DNA of 64,000 nt from Mesorhizobium neociceri (lineage in GTDB: Bacteria; Pseudomonadota; Alphaproteobacteria; Rhizobiales; Rhizobiaceae), in NCBI RefSeq assembly GCF_013520985.1, contig NZ_JACDTY010000002.1, forward strand, positions 434,001 through 498,000. Reading direction: 5' to 3'. Each line of letters starts with the position of its first letter. Position 1 is the stretch's first letter. A model generated the notes under the pieces. It ran no database searches. It worked only from the letters and a program-made list of their open reading frames with translations, and was not told the DNA's origin. Shown here piece after piece: positions 53,492 through 61,915 of this stretch. A program made the translations under genes and the position numbers.

Positions 53492-54571
53492 GTGGATACG
53501 GTCACGATCAAGGCAAAAGGCATCTCGGTCACGCTCGACCTCACGGTCGGCCATATCGCCGACGTGACGGTCGACAGCGATGGCCGGCAGCTGAAGCCGC
53601 TGCACCGCGCGCCATGGGTCGATGCCGGCGAAACGCTGTCGCCGGACCTGCCTGAAGGCACGGTGCGGCTGTCGGGCGATTTCCTCTGCGCGCCGTTTTC
53701 GGCCAGCGATATCGAGGCCGCGCCGCTGCATGGCTGGCCGGCCAACAGCGGCTGGGATGTCGTCTCCAATGAGGCAACATCAGACGGCTGGCGGGCTGTG
53801 TTCCGGTTGCGCCGCACGGTCATGGGCGCCACGGTCGACAAGATATTCACGCTTCGTAACAGTCATCCCTTCCTCTATCAGGAGCATGTCTTTTCCGGCG
53901 GCTCGGGTGCGGTGTCCGCCGCCCATCATCCGATGACGGCGATGCGCGATGGCGGCCGGCTGGCCTTTTCGCCCAAGCGCTTTGCCGCGACGCTGGACAC
54001 ATCGCTGGAGCCCGATCCGGCCCGCGGCCGCTTCCGGCTTGCCTATCCCGCGCGCACCGCCGATCTGGCACGCTTTCCGGCCACCGGCGGCGGCACGCTC
54101 GATCTCACCGACTACCGGATGGAAGATCAGCGCGAGGACTTCATCACCATGGTCGAGGCCGATCATGGCGGTCCGGGCTGGACCGCCCTGGCGCGGCGGG
54201 CCGAGCAGGATCTGGTGCTGGTGTTGAAGAACCCGACGGAGCTGCCGGTCACCATGCTGTGGTTCAGCAATGGCGGCCGCGATTACGCGCCGTGGAGCGG
54301 CCGCCATCGCGGCGTGCTCGGCATCGAGGATGGCCGCGCCGCCGTCGGCCACGCCGCGTCGATCGGCGACAACTGGTTGAAGCGCGAAGGCGTGGCAACT
54401 GCTTTCACGCTCGGCGGCGAAGTCTCCTTCCGCCATGTGATCGGCGCGCTGCCGCAGGCGGATGGCGAGCCGCCGCGCGATCTCGCTACGGCGTCGGGTC
54501 ACATGCGTCTCACCGGAGCCGACGGTTCGACCCGCGACGTCGCCTTCGACAGCGATTTCCTGCGCGTCTGA
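53492..54571 (+). CDS. Unrecognised protein, galactose-mutarotase-like fold suspected
   Basis: About 359 residues, rich in beta strands, without signal peptide or membrane helix. Segments such as LHRAPWVDAGE near residue 35, HVFSGGSGAVSAAHHPMTAM and MLWFSNGGRDYAPWSGRHRG resemble aldose 1-epimerase-like (galactose mutarotase) proteins in pattern, but I cannot confirm the catalytic His/Glu pair. GTG at 53492 is chosen; the frame extends upstream to 53411 with a less typical N terminus. A strong hairpin follows the stop. Confidence 0.65.
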   Translation: MDTVTIKAKGISVTLDLTVGHIADVTVDSDGRQLKPLHRAPWVDAGETLSPDLPEGTVRLSGDFLCAPFSASDIEAAPLHGWPANSGWDVVSNEATSDGWRAVFRLRRTVMGATVDKIFTLRNSHPFLYQEHVFSGGSGAVSAAHHPMTAMRDGGRLAFSPKRFAATLDTSLEPDPARGRFRLAYPARTADLARFPATGGGTLDLTDYRMEDQREDFITMVEADHGGPGWTALARRAEQDLVLVLKNPTELPVTMLWFSNGGRDYAPWSGRHRGVLGIEDGRAAVGHAASIGDNWLKREGVATAFTLGGEVSFRHVIGALPQADGEPPRDLATASGHMRLTGADGSTRDVAFDSDFLRV

Positions 54572-54592
54572 GCAGCAGGGTTGCGACAGCCT

Positions 54593-54618
54593 CTTTCTCC
54601 CCGTTTACGGGGAGAAAG
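54593..54618. repeat. Strong hairpin in RIME-like repeat tail
   Basis: Perfect 12-base stem CTTTCTCCCCGT / ACGGGGAGAAAG with a 2-base loop, 22 bases after the stop of the preceding gene. The following GCCCGGCAGGGCAATGAGGGGC resembles the ends of the RIME-like elements at 32608 and 35205. No T run follows; it may still end transcription. Confidence 0.6.
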
Positions 54619-54753
54619 CCCGGCAGGGCAATGAGGGGCAGCGCTGGCCTCAGCAATTGGCCTTCCCCCAGGCGGCGCAAATCCCGGTTTGAAATTTCCA
54701 CCAACAGCCGCCAAGATGCGGGCTGAAACCGTCCGGCTGCCAAAAAGGCTCTC

Positions 54754-55374
54754 ATGTCCGAAATCGCCCACCTCGCCGCCACCATCTTCAAGCGCGCCGG
54801 CAAGGCGAAGCGCTTCATCGTCGCCATTGCCGGGCCGCCCGGCTCCGGCAAGTCGACGCTGTCGGCCGGCCTGCATGATCTGTTGCCGGAGGGCGCCTCG
54901 GAAGTCGTGCCGATGGACGGATTTCACTATGACGACATCGTGCTCAACCAGCGCGGTCTGCGGCCAAGAAAAGGCGCGCCCGAAACCTTCGATTTCGCCG
55001 GTTTTGAAACGCTGTTGAAGCGCATCCGTTCGGGCGAACCCGACATCGCCATTCCGGTCTTCGATCGCAGCATGGAATTGTCGCGCGCCGCAGCCGCCAT
55101 TGTCGCCGCCGAGACCAAATTCATCCTGGTCGAGGGCAATTACCTGTTGCTCGACGAGGAACCGTGGGCGCGGCTGGCACCGTTGTTCGACTTCACCATC
55201 TTTGTCGATGTGCCGCGTAGCGAACTCGAGCGCCGCCTTTTGGTGCGCTGGCACGAGCATGGCCGCTCCGACGAAGACGCCCGCGCCTGGATCGCCTCCA
55301 ACGACATGCCCAACATCGACCGCGTGCTTGGCCGTCGGCGTTCCGCCGACCTGGTTGTGGGCGATCCCGCTTAA
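54754..55374 (+). CDS. P-loop kinase of the uridine/pantothenate kinase-like family (FrcK/YggC type)
   Basis: Nucleoside-triphosphate-dependent kinase of 206 residues. Walker A GPPGSGKST is at residues 27-35, the substrate region VPMDGFHYDD follows near residue 52, and the acidic core is in FILVEGNYLLL. It is close to the small kinase of rhizobial fructose importers and to E. coli YggC, whose substrates are unsettled. No sugar importer is adjacent here. ATG at 54754 lies just after an intergenic stretch with an unrelated hairpin. Confidence 0.82.
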   Translation: MSEIAHLAATIFKRAGKAKRFIVAIAGPPGSGKSTLSAGLHDLLPEGASEVVPMDGFHYDDIVLNQRGLRPRKGAPETFDFAGFETLLKRIRSGEPDIAIPVFDRSMELSRAAAAIVAAETKFILVEGNYLLLDEEPWARLAPLFDFTIFVDVPRSELERRLLVRWHEHGRSDEDARAWIASNDMPNIDRVLGRRRSADLVVGDPA

Positions 55375-55379
55375 TTCTC

Positions 55380-55397
55380 AGCAATTCCGAACGGGAA
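55380..55397. repeat. Half copy of interspersed palindrome family B
   Basis: AGCAATTCCGAACGGGAA matches 17 of 18 bases of the left arm of the palindrome at 2154-2201. The right arm is missing, and other sequence follows before the family C copy at 55442. Confidence 0.5.
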
Positions 55398-55441
55398 CCT
55401 TAAGACTTTCAGGTCGTTATCGCTCTGGATCAAATAAGCAG

Positions 55442-55489
55442 AGCATGATGTCGTCCGAAAACCGCTTCACACTTTTCGGCATCGTGCCC
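55442..55489. repeat. Interspersed palindrome, family C copy 2 (degenerate)
   Basis: GAGCATGATGTCGTCCGAAAACCGCTTCACACTTTTCGG-like sequence (55442-55480), matching family C but with a decayed right arm (CATCGTGCCC). It precedes the histone-like gene and shares the upstream gap with the family B half copy. Confidence 0.55.
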
Positions 55490-55522
55490 TAAGGCAATTT
55501 AGCCACAGAGGGATTTCGTCCG

Positions 55523-55864
55523 ATGGCAACCAAGGCAAGAAAACCCGCAGCCAAATCCAAGGCCACGTCAGCCAAAGCCACGCAGGCAAAGGCAGGCGCC
55601 GGCCCCGCAATCGCCGCGCGCTCCAGGGATGCAAAGCCGGCTTTCGGCAAGGCGGCGCCGAAAAAGGTGGTGCCGACTGCAACAGCAAAGGTGGCGGCAA
55701 AACCGGCCAAGGCCAGGAAGCCGGCAGGCAGTTCGGCAGGCACCATGCGTACGGTCGCCAATGTCGCCGCCGGCGCGGTTGTCGCCACGGCCAGGGGCGC
55801 GGCCTCGCTCGCTGCGTCTGTCATGGGCAGAGGCGGCTCCAAGGCCAAAGCCAAGGCAAAGTAG
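55523..55864 (+). CDS. Lys/Ala-rich histone H1-like small protein
   Basis: A 113-residue, very basic protein. Residues 1-72 are a low-complexity Ala/Lys/Pro tract with AKPAKARKPAG-type repeats like histone H1 tails. Residues 73-103 form a hydrophobic-to-Ala helical segment (TMRTVANVAAGAVV). The last ten residues are again Lys/Ala (GGSKAKAKAK). Such proteins often bind DNA. The start ATG at 55523 follows a clean gap. A shadow frame on the opposite strand has less plausible composition. Confidence 0.7.
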   Translation: MATKARKPAAKSKATSAKATQAKAGAGPAIAARSRDAKPAFGKAAPKKVVPTATAKVAAKPAKARKPAGSSAGTMRTVANVAAGAVVATARGAASLAASVMGRGGSKAKAKAK

Positions 55865-55900
55865 TCCAACTGCTTTCGGGCGGCCTTAAGTCGACCGGCT

Positions 55901-56605
55901 TCAGCCCTTGGCGGGGATGGTGAGGCCGCGTTGCACCGCAGGCCGCGCCAGGCCGCGTTCCAGCCATGCCGCGACGGTGGGGAAATCGTCGAAGCCGACG
56001 AGTTCGCGCGCTTCGTAGAAGCCGATCAGATTGCGTACCCAGCCCAGCATCGAAATGTCGGCGATGGTGAAATCGTCATCCATGATCCAGCGGCGGCCCT
56101 TCAGCCTTGTCTCGATCACGCCGATCAGCCGCCGCGATTCGTTGCGGTAGCGATCCAGCGGCCGCTTGTCGGCGATCTCGCGTCCGGCGAATTTGTTGAA
56201 AAAGCCGACCTGTCCGAAGATCGGGCCGATCGCTGCCATCTGGAAGAACACCCACTGGATGGTTTCATAGCGCCGCGCCGGATCGGCCGGGATCAGCTTG
56301 CCGGTTTTATCGGTGAGGTAGAGCAGGATGGCGCCTGATTCGAACAGGCCAAACGGCTTGCCGCCCGGTCCGTCGGGATCGACAATCGCAGGTATCTTGC
56401 CGTTCGGGTTCAGCGACAGGAATTCCGGCGTCCAGCTCTGGTCCTTGCCGATGTCCACCAGATGCGCCTCGTAGGGCAGGCCGAGTTCTTCCAGCGCGAT
56501 CGACACTTTCACACCGTTCGGCGTTGTCGCCGAATAGAGCTGCAGGCGATCGGGATGGCTGGCCGGCCAACGCTTGGTGATCGGAAAAGCGGACAGGTCG
56601 GTCAT
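55901..56605 (-). CDS. Glutathione S-transferase-like disulfide oxidoreductase (YghU/YfcG type)
   Basis: Thioredoxin-fold GST of 234 residues. The N-terminal LQLYSATTPNGVKVSIALEELGLPYEAHLVDI pattern (from about residue 20) is that of the YghU/YfcG group, which has Thr/Asn instead of Cys at the active site. LNPNGKIPAIVD and FESGAILLYLTDKTG form the glutathione site, and the C-terminal all-helical domain ends in AVQRGLTIPAKG. ATG at 56605 has GGAGCTTTCG upstream. Likely roles are disulfide reduction or peroxide handling. Confidence 0.88.
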   Translation of the reverse strand: MTDLSAFPITKRWPASHPDRLQLYSATTPNGVKVSIALEELGLPYEAHLVDIGKDQSWTPEFLSLNPNGKIPAIVDPDGPGGKPFGLFESGAILLYLTDKTGKLIPADPARRYETIQWVFFQMAAIGPIFGQVGFFNKFAGREIADKRPLDRYRNESRRLIGVIETRLKGRRWIMDDDFTIADISMLGWVRNLIGFYEARELVGFDDFPTVAAWLERGLARPAVQRGLTIPAKG

Positions 56606-56745
56606 CGAAAGCTCCGGTCGGGAATTTGGCGCGGCATCGTGCCGTTTGGCGGGTTGCGAAGGAGTATCCGCGACGTCTTTGCCGATCAACCGGCCGGCGG
56701 TGCACACACCGTCTTCACCAGCGATTCAGGGCCGGCGGCTTCTGG

Positions 56746-57954
56746 TCAGACCGCCTTGAATGCCACCACGGCATTGGTGCCGCCAAAGGCAAAACCGTTG
56801 CTGATCGCGGCCCGCACCTTGCGCTCGCGCGCCACATTGGGCGTGACGTCGAGATCGCAATCGGGGTCGGCCTGCCGGAAATTGGCCGTCGGCGGCACGA
56901 TGCCTTCGCGGATCGCCATCACGCAGGCGATCATCTCCAGGCCGCCCGAGGCGCCGAGGCAATGGGCGTGCATGGACTTGGTCGACGACACCGAGAGCTT
57001 GTAGGCATGGTCGCCAAAGACGCGCTTGATCGCCGCCGTCTCGATCTGGTCGTTGGCCTTGGTGCCGGTGCCGTGGGCGTTGAGATAGTCGACGTCCTCG
57101 GGGTTGAGCCCCGCGTCGGCCAGGCAGGCGCGCATCGCCGCTGTAGGTCCTTCGACAGTCGGTGCGACGATGTCGGAGGCGTCGGCGGAAAGGCCGGCGC
57201 CGGCAATCTCGGCCAGAACGGTTGCCCCGCGCGCCATGGCGTGCTCGTAGGTTTCCAGAACCGCCATGCCGGCGCCTTCGCCCAGCGACAGGCCCTGGCG
57301 GTCGGCCGAGAACGGCCGGCAAGTGTCGGGCGCCAGCACCCGCAGCGCTTCCCAACCCTTCAGAATGCCCCAGACCAGCGGCGCATCGGTGCCGCCAGCG
57401 ACCATGACGTCGGCGCGGCCAAGCCGGATCTGGTCGACCGCCGAGGCAAAAGCGTGATTGGACGACGAGCAGGCCGAGGTGACGCCGAACACCGGCCCGC
57501 GCAGGCCGAGCGCCATGCTGACATGGCCCGATGCCGCGCTTGGCATCACTTTCGGCACGGTGAAGATGCCGGCCCGGTTCTTGCCGTCGATCAGGATGGC
57601 GCGATAGTTTTCCTCGATCGCTTCCCAGCCGCAGACGCCGACGCCGACCACCGTGCCCATCCGGTAGGTGGTGGCTTCGTTCGACGTCAGGCCGGCGTGC
57701 TGCATGGCCTCGCGCGCCGCGATCGTCGCCAACAGGCTGAAGCGGTCCATCGACACGGTCTGCTTGTGGCCGATGCCATGCTCGGGCATCGCCTTGATCT
57801 CGCAGCCGACCTTGACCTTCAAATCATGCAGCAGCGGGTTGTCGATCTGGCCGATCGCCGAACGTCCGGCGCGCATTTCGTTCCAGATCGCAGGCGCATT
57901 GGTGCCGAGCCCGCATATGCCGCCGATGCCGGTAATGACGACGCGCTTTTGCAT
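56746..57954 (-). CDS. NodE-like beta-ketoacyl-ACP synthase
   Basis: Ketosynthase of 402 residues. The catalytic triad is Cys162 ([11 protein letters not shown]), His294 (NAHGTGT) and His331 ([12 protein letters not shown]); all are present. From memory the sequence tracks rhizobial NodE over its length, for example [17 protein letters not shown] at the start, [20 protein letters not shown] and [20 protein letters not shown]. NodE with NodF makes unusual unsaturated acyl chains for Nod factors. No other nod gene is here, so this pair may make a different acyl chain, for example for a membrane lipid or polyketide. The ACP gene precedes it by five bases. Confidence 0.85.
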   Translation of the reverse strand: MQKRVVITGIGGICGLGTNAPAIWNEMRAGRSAIGQIDNPLLHDLKVKVGCEIKAMPEHGIGHKQTVSMDRFSLLATIAAREAMQHAGLTSNEATTYRMGTVVGVGVCGWEAIEENYRAILIDGKNRAGIFTVPKVMPSAASGHVSMALGLRGPVFGVTSACSSSNHAFASAVDQIRLGRADVMVAGGTDAPLVWGILKGWEALRVLAPDTCRPFSADRQGLSLGEGAGMAVLETYEHAMARGATVLAEIAGAGLSADASDIVAPTVEGPTAAMRACLADAGLNPEDVDYLNAHGTGTKANDQIETAAIKRVFGDHAYKLSVSSTKSMHAHCLGASGGLEMIACVMAIREGIVPPTANFRQADPDCDLDVTPNVARERKVRAAISNGFAFGGTNAVVAFKAV

Positions 57955-57959
57955 TCAGC

Positions 57960-58214
57960 TCAAGCTTTTTTCGCGATCAGCGCGCGAACAGCCTCAACCA
58001 TATCGCCGACATTCTTCAGATTGCTCCAGGCATCGACCGTGTTCATCTCGATCTCGATGCCGTACTGCTCCTCGAGATCGAAGATGATCTCGGTCAGTTC
58101 CAGGGAATGGATGCCAAGCGCGGTCAATTCCGTATTGGTGGTGATCTCTTCGCCGCCGGGCTCCGCATGTGCCCTGATCTTGGCGATGATTTCCGTTGCC
58201 AGCTCGTCAGCCAT
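57960..58214 (-). CDS. NodF-like acyl carrier protein
   Basis: Small acidic carrier protein of 84 residues that holds the growing acyl chain for the adjoining ketosynthase. The phosphopantetheine Ser is Ser37 in LGIHSLELTE; the usual Asp before it is His36. The following IIFDLEEQYGIEIEMNTVDA and WSNLKNVGDMVEAV resemble NodF more than the fatty-acid AcpP. AAGGAATCGA precedes the ATG. The gene is divergent from ureD. Confidence 0.85.
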   Translation of the reverse strand: MADELATEIIAKIRAHAEPGGEEITTNTELTALGIHSLELTEIIFDLEEQYGIEIEMNTVDAWSNLKNVGDMVEAVRALIAKKA

Positions 58215-58411
58215 TCGATTCCTTCCCCAATTTTTTCATTTCGGGTGCCGATCGGTTGGCGCCCTTGTTGCGTGGACTGAAAATCGCCGTCGCCTTCAAA
58301 ACCCCGCCAAGCGCGGCATTGACCGTTCCAAAGAGGCTCCCTCTATAGAAACGGAAACGCTGTCAAGCAACAAGCTATATCAACAAGCACCATATCGACA
58401 AAGCGGCCGGA

Positions 58412-59272
58412 GTGCTTAACGTTGGGGCGATGGATACGTTGCAACATGGCTCGACCGCAGCGCTGCCGGCCCAGCGCGTCGCTGGTGCGGCTCGGCTTGC
58501 ATGCGGCGTCAGTGCCGGCCGCACCAGGCTTTCGCGCCTCTATCAGGATGGATCGGCAAAGATCCGCATGCCGGCCGTTGCGGCCGATCCGCTTGAAGCC
58601 GTGCTCATCAACACCGCGGGCGGGCTGACTGGCGGCGATCGGCTTGGCTGGGAAATCGATGTCGGGCCAGGTGCCTCGGCTTCCATTACCACCCAGGCCT
58701 GCGAAAAGATCTATCGCGCCGAAAGCGACCGTGCCGAAGTGCGGGTAAAGCTCAGCGTTGGCGCGAACGGCCGTATTGCCTGGCTGCCGCAGGAAACCAT
58801 CGTCTTCGACCGCTCGGCCTTTGCCCGCACGCTCGACGTCGAGCTTGCCGCAGGCGCCGGGGCATTGCTGCTCGAGGCCACGGTCTTTGGCCGCCTGGCC
58901 ATGGGCGAACAGGCCGCGCACGGCCATTTCCACGACCGTTGGCGGGTCCGCCAGGACGGTGCGCTCATTCATGCCGAGGATTTCCGCATCGGACCGGCCA
59001 TTGCGGCTGCCCTTGGCCGCCCGGCGGTTGCCGGCGGCGCCATTGCGGTGGCGACGCTGCTGATGGTTTCGCCGCGGGCCGAAGCCTTGCTCGAGCCGGC
59101 CCGCGACATCATCGGCGCTGAGGGCGATGCCAGCGCCTGGAGCGTGAAGAAATCTGGCAAGCTTCTTGCGAGGCTGTTTGCCGAGGACGGCTACCAGCTG
59201 CGCAAGCGGCTGGTTCCGCTCGTCGAACTGCTCAACGGGCGGGCCGGTCTGCCCAAATTATGGTCACTCTGA
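58412..59272 (+). CDS. ureD: Urease accessory protein UreD
   Basis: Scaffold protein for nickel delivery into apo-urease, about 285 residues. The family pattern is clear: FRASIRMD-like sequence is absent, but GSAKIRMP near the N terminus, VLINTAGGLTGGDRLGWEI, ITTQACEKIYR and WLPQETIVFDRSAF are all typical. GTG at 58412 or ATG at 58430 may start it. It heads the urease cluster. Direct repeats CAACAAGC lie 24-44 bases upstream. Confidence 0.92.
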   Translation: MLNVGAMDTLQHGSTAALPAQRVAGAARLACGVSAGRTRLSRLYQDGSAKIRMPAVAADPLEAVLINTAGGLTGGDRLGWEIDVGPGASASITTQACEKIYRAESDRAEVRVKLSVGANGRIAWLPQETIVFDRSAFARTLDVELAAGAGALLLEATVFGRLAMGEQAAHGHFHDRWRVRQDGALIHAEDFRIGPAIAAALGRPAVAGGAIAVATLLMVSPRAEALLEPARDIIGAEGDASAWSVKKSGKLLARLFAEDGYQLRKRLVPLVELLNGRAGLPKLWSL

Positions 59273-59302
59273 GCCAAATCCAGGCCAAATCCGGGAAAGT
59301 GC

Positions 59303-59605
59303 ATGAACCTTACGCCGCGTGAAAAGGACAAGCTGCTCATCGCCATGGCGGCGATCGTTGCGCGCAAGCGGCTGGAACGCGGCGTCAAGCTCAATCACCC
59401 CGAAGCGATCGCGCTGATCACAGATTTCGTCGTCGAGGGCGCTCGCGACGGCCGCCCGGTCGCCGAACTGATGGAGGCCGGCGCCCATGTCGTCACCCGT
59501 GCGCAGGTGATGGAAGGCATCGCCGAGATGATCCACGACGTGCAGGTCGAAGCGACGTTTCCCGACGGCACCAAGCTGGTGACCGTGCACGAACCGATCC
59601 GGTGA
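59303..59605 (+). CDS. ureA: Urease gamma subunit
   Basis: Small structural subunit of urease, exactly 100 residues as in most bacteria. It begins [20 protein letters not shown] and includes [14 protein letters not shown] and [16 protein letters not shown]. It lies 30 bases after ureD. Urease hydrolyses urea to ammonia and carbon dioxide in the cytoplasm. Confidence 0.96.
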   Translation: MNLTPREKDKLLIAMAAIVARKRLERGVKLNHPEAIALITDFVVEGARDGRPVAELMEAGAHVVTRAQVMEGIAEMIHDVQVEATFPDGTKLVTVHEPIR

Positions 59606-59615
59606 GGAGAAAAAC

Positions 59616-59870
59616 ATGCTTGAGCTGCGACCGAATTGCGAATGCTGCGACAAGGACCTGCCGCCGGAAGCGACTGATGCGCTGATCTGCACCTTTGAAT
59701 GCACCTTCTGCGCCGTCTGTGTGGAAAACGTCCTGGGCGGCGTCTGCCCGAACTGCGGCGGCAATTTTTCGGCCCGACCGATCCGGCCGGCAGAGAAGCT
59801 GAAGAAATATCCGGCCTCGACCAGCCGCGTGCTCAAGGCCGAAGGCTGCGGCCCCCGCAAGGCCGCGTGA
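59616..59870 (+). CDS. DUF1272 cysteine-rich protein in urease cluster
   Basis: An 84-residue protein with a probable zinc-binding fold: CECC near the start, then CTFECTFCAVC and CPNCGG. Spacing to ureA is ten bases, so it is cotranscribed. DUF1272 proteins are of unknown function. A metal-handling or folding role for nickel urease is a reasonable but unproved guess. Confidence 0.88.
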   Translation: MLELRPNCECCDKDLPPEATDALICTFECTFCAVCVENVLGGVCPNCGGNFSARPIRPAEKLKKYPASTSRVLKAEGCGPRKAA

Positions 59871-59899
59871 TTGTTATCCCGAATTGGAAGGTAGGACCG

Positions 59900-60493
59900 A
59901 TGATCTCCGCTTCGACCAAACGCACCACGCTAGCCGCGATCCTGCTGCTGGCGGCGGCCATGCCCGCCTATGCCCATGTCGGCATCGGCACCACCTCGTC
60001 CTTCGTGGTGGGCTTTGCGCATCCGCTGTCCGGTCTCGACCATATGACTGTCATGGTCGCCGTCGGCCTGTGGGCCGCGCTCAAGGGCGGCAAGGCGATC
60101 TGGGCCTGGCCGCTGGCCTTTGTCGGCGTCATGCTGGTCGGCGGCGCGCTCGGCATGCTGCATATGCCGGTGCCTTTCGTCGAACCGGGTATTTTGGCCT
60201 CCGTCGTGGCGCTTGGTCTGCTGGTGGCGTTGGCGGTCGACCTGCCGGTCTCGGCCGGTGTCGCCATCATCGGCCTGTTCGCACTGTTCCATGGCCATGC
60301 CCACGGCACCGAAGTGCCGGAAAATGCCGGCGGGCTTGACTATATGGCAGGCTTTGCCGCTGCCACCGCGCTTCTCCATGCCATAGGCATCGCGGCGGGC
60401 CTCGGTGTCGGCCTGCGCTTTCGCGGCCTTGCCCGCGCCGCCGGTGCGGCGTGTGCTGCGGTCGGCGTCGGCCTGGTCTTCGGCGTTCTGTGA
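59900..60493 (+). CDS. ureJ: HupE/UreJ-family nickel transporter-like protein
   Basis: Small integral membrane protein of 197 residues with a signal sequence ending near MPAYA, then the HupE/UreJ motif HPLSGLDHMTVMVAVGLWAA (His and Asp-His), and four to five more helices. A second His-rich segment, LFHGHAHGTE, lies near residue 140. The family is associated with nickel or cobalt uptake for urease and hydrogenase. ATG at 59900 starts 29 bases after the DUF1272 stop. Confidence 0.88.
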   Translation: MISASTKRTTLAAILLLAAAMPAYAHVGIGTTSSFVVGFAHPLSGLDHMTVMVAVGLWAALKGGKAIWAWPLAFVGVMLVGGALGMLHMPVPFVEPGILASVVALGLLVALAVDLPVSAGVAIIGLFALFHGHAHGTEVPENAGGLDYMAGFAAATALLHAIGIAAGLGVGLRFRGLARAAGAACAAVGVGLVFGVL

Positions 60494-60502
60494 GGGCCTG
60501 AA

Positions 60503-60808
60503 ATGATCCCCGGCGAAGTCATCACCGCAAGCGGCGACATCGAGCTCAACAAGGGTCTGCCGACCGTGACGCTCAAAGTCGCCAACAGCGGCGACCGGCC
60601 GATCCAGGTCGGCAGCCACTACCATTTCTTCGAAACCAATGAGGGGCTGAAATTCGATCGCGACAAGGCGCGCGGCATGCGTCTCGATATTGCCGCCGGC
60701 ACGGCGATGCGCTTCGAGCCGGGACAGCAGCGTGACGTCACGCTGGTGCCGCTCGGGGGAAAACGCGAGGTCTATGGTTTTCAGCAGAAAATCATGGGCA
60801 AACTGTGA
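60503..60808 (+). CDS. ureB: Urease beta subunit
   Basis: Structural urease subunit of 101 residues. Typical segments are [51 protein letters not shown] and [12 protein letters not shown]. It begins nine bases after the ureJ stop. Between it and ureC lie two opposite-strand genes, an unusual break in the structural series. Confidence 0.96.
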   Translation: MIPGEVITASGDIELNKGLPTVTLKVANSGDRPIQVGSHYHFFETNEGLKFDRDKARGMRLDIAAGTAMRFEPGQQRDVTLVPLGGKREVYGFQQKIMGKL

Positions 60809-60834
60809 GATCGACGGCGTCGAGCGTCTCCGGT

Positions 60835-61320
60835 TCAACCCGGCGGCTTGGCCGCCGCATAGATCACGAGCTTTCCGGGATCGTCGAATTCGACGGCCAG
60901 AACGTCCTCGGCAAGCACGCGCCTGGAATCGATCGCGTTGAACAGCAAGGCGTTGGCCTCGATCTCCTCGCGCAATTCCGTGATGTCGTCCTGGTGCTCC
61001 TTGACCTTGTTCTCGACAGCCGGCGGCGGACCGCCCTCGCTGCGCGCCGCATCGGTGAGGAAGACGATATCGACGCTGTCGAGCTTGGATGTCTTGCGCA
61101 CGGTGCCGATGTTCTCACGCGTCCGCTCGATCGCGGAGATGATCTTCTTGGTCTGCGTCTCCGTCCGCGCCTCTTCCTGTCGAACATTGGAACCGACGAT
61201 CCGGTTCACGGTCTCCTGGCTTTCAACGGTTTGCGCGGCGTGCGCATCGAAGGCGGCGAGGAATGCGCAAGCGGCTATGGCGTGGAGCCATCTGGTGTCG
61301 GCAAAGGGAATGGTCGGCAT
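60835..61320 (-). CDS. Unrecognised exported protein between ureB and ureC
   Basis: A 161-residue protein on the opposite strand to the urease genes. ATG at 61320 has GGGAG seven bases upstream. Signal peptide (WLHAIAACAFLAAFDAHA). The mature part is a charged helical region with a likely coiled coil (KTSKLDSVDIVFLTDAARSEGG in the middle). I do not recognise a family. It is followed on the same strand by nothing until ureB. Confidence 0.6.
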   Translation of the reverse strand: MPTIPFADTRWLHAIAACAFLAAFDAHAAQTVESQETVNRIVGSNVRQEEARTETQTKKIISAIERTRENIGTVRKTSKLDSVDIVFLTDAARSEGGPPPAVENKVKEHQDDITELREEIEANALLFNAIDSRRVLAEDVLAVEFDDPGKLVIYAAAKPPG

Positions 61321-61410
61321 CGCTCGCTCCCTGGAGACTTTTCTGCGCAACGCAGTTCGGCGCCAAAGAAGCCAAACGACTCCCGTCCGGCGAAGGTTCC
61401 CTCAGCAATA

Positions 61411-61440
61411 GGGCCGGCGGACCGGATACCGGCCCGCCGG
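61411..61440. terminator. Hairpin after small exported-protein gene
   Basis: Stem CCGGCGG (61414-61420) / CCGCCGG (61434-61440) enclosing the CCGG-ATA-CCGG inner stem. It follows the stop of the gene at 61450-61812 (minus strand) within ten bases, so it is a plausible terminator between the two antisense genes. Confidence 0.5.
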
Positions 61441-61449
61441 GCGCTGTCG

Positions 61450-61812
61450 TCAGCTCGCCTTCTTGGTGACCAGCGTCAGCGCACCATCGGTGGTCATGCT
61501 GGCGGCGACCACCTGTGCCGAGGTGAGCCCCTTGGCTTCGAGCGCCGACTTGATCTGCGGCGTCGCGTCGATCGAAGAGCGCAATTTCTGCAGGCCGGCA
61601 TCGCCACGCTGGGCGATCACCTGATTGACCTGCGTCTGGGTGGCCTGGGGCAATTCGCTGATATCGACGATGTTGACCTTCTGGATCGCCGGCGCCGCCG
61701 GCTGAGCGCTGGGCGCCGCCGGCTTCGGTTGCGGCGTGGGCTGCTGCTGGGCGCCGGCTACGGTCGCGGAGGCCAGCGTGGCGGCGGCTGCAAGAACGAT
61801 GATTTTGCGCAT
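61450..61812 (-). CDS. Unrecognised small exported protein between ureB and ureC
   Basis: A 120-residue protein with a Sec signal peptide (MRKIIVLAAAATLASATVAGA) and a Pro/Gln/Ala-rich linker (residues 22-45). A short helical domain follows, with QATQTQVNQVIAQRG in it. ATG at 61812 has GGAAGGAAAATCC upstream, a strong site. It is read away from ureC. I recognise no family; the composition suggests a periplasmic protein. Confidence 0.65.
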   Translation of the reverse strand: MRKIIVLAAAATLASATVAGAQQQPTPQPKPAAPSAQPAAPAIQKVNIVDISELPQATQTQVNQVIAQRGDAGLQKLRSSIDATPQIKSALEAKGLTSAQVVAASMTTDGALTLVTKKAS

Positions 61813-61915
61813 GGATTTTCCTTCCATCGATTTGGCCAAGGGTTTGGCAAACGGGCGGTTTGGGGTGGCACGCACACCTCAACGGCCAAATGGGATCAGA
61901 AGGTGTCGCCGAGCG

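Noticed and set aside
61866..61880. TGGCACG upstream of ureC as a sigma-54 -24 element
   Set aside because: The invariant GC of the -12 element is absent at the right distance (TC instead).
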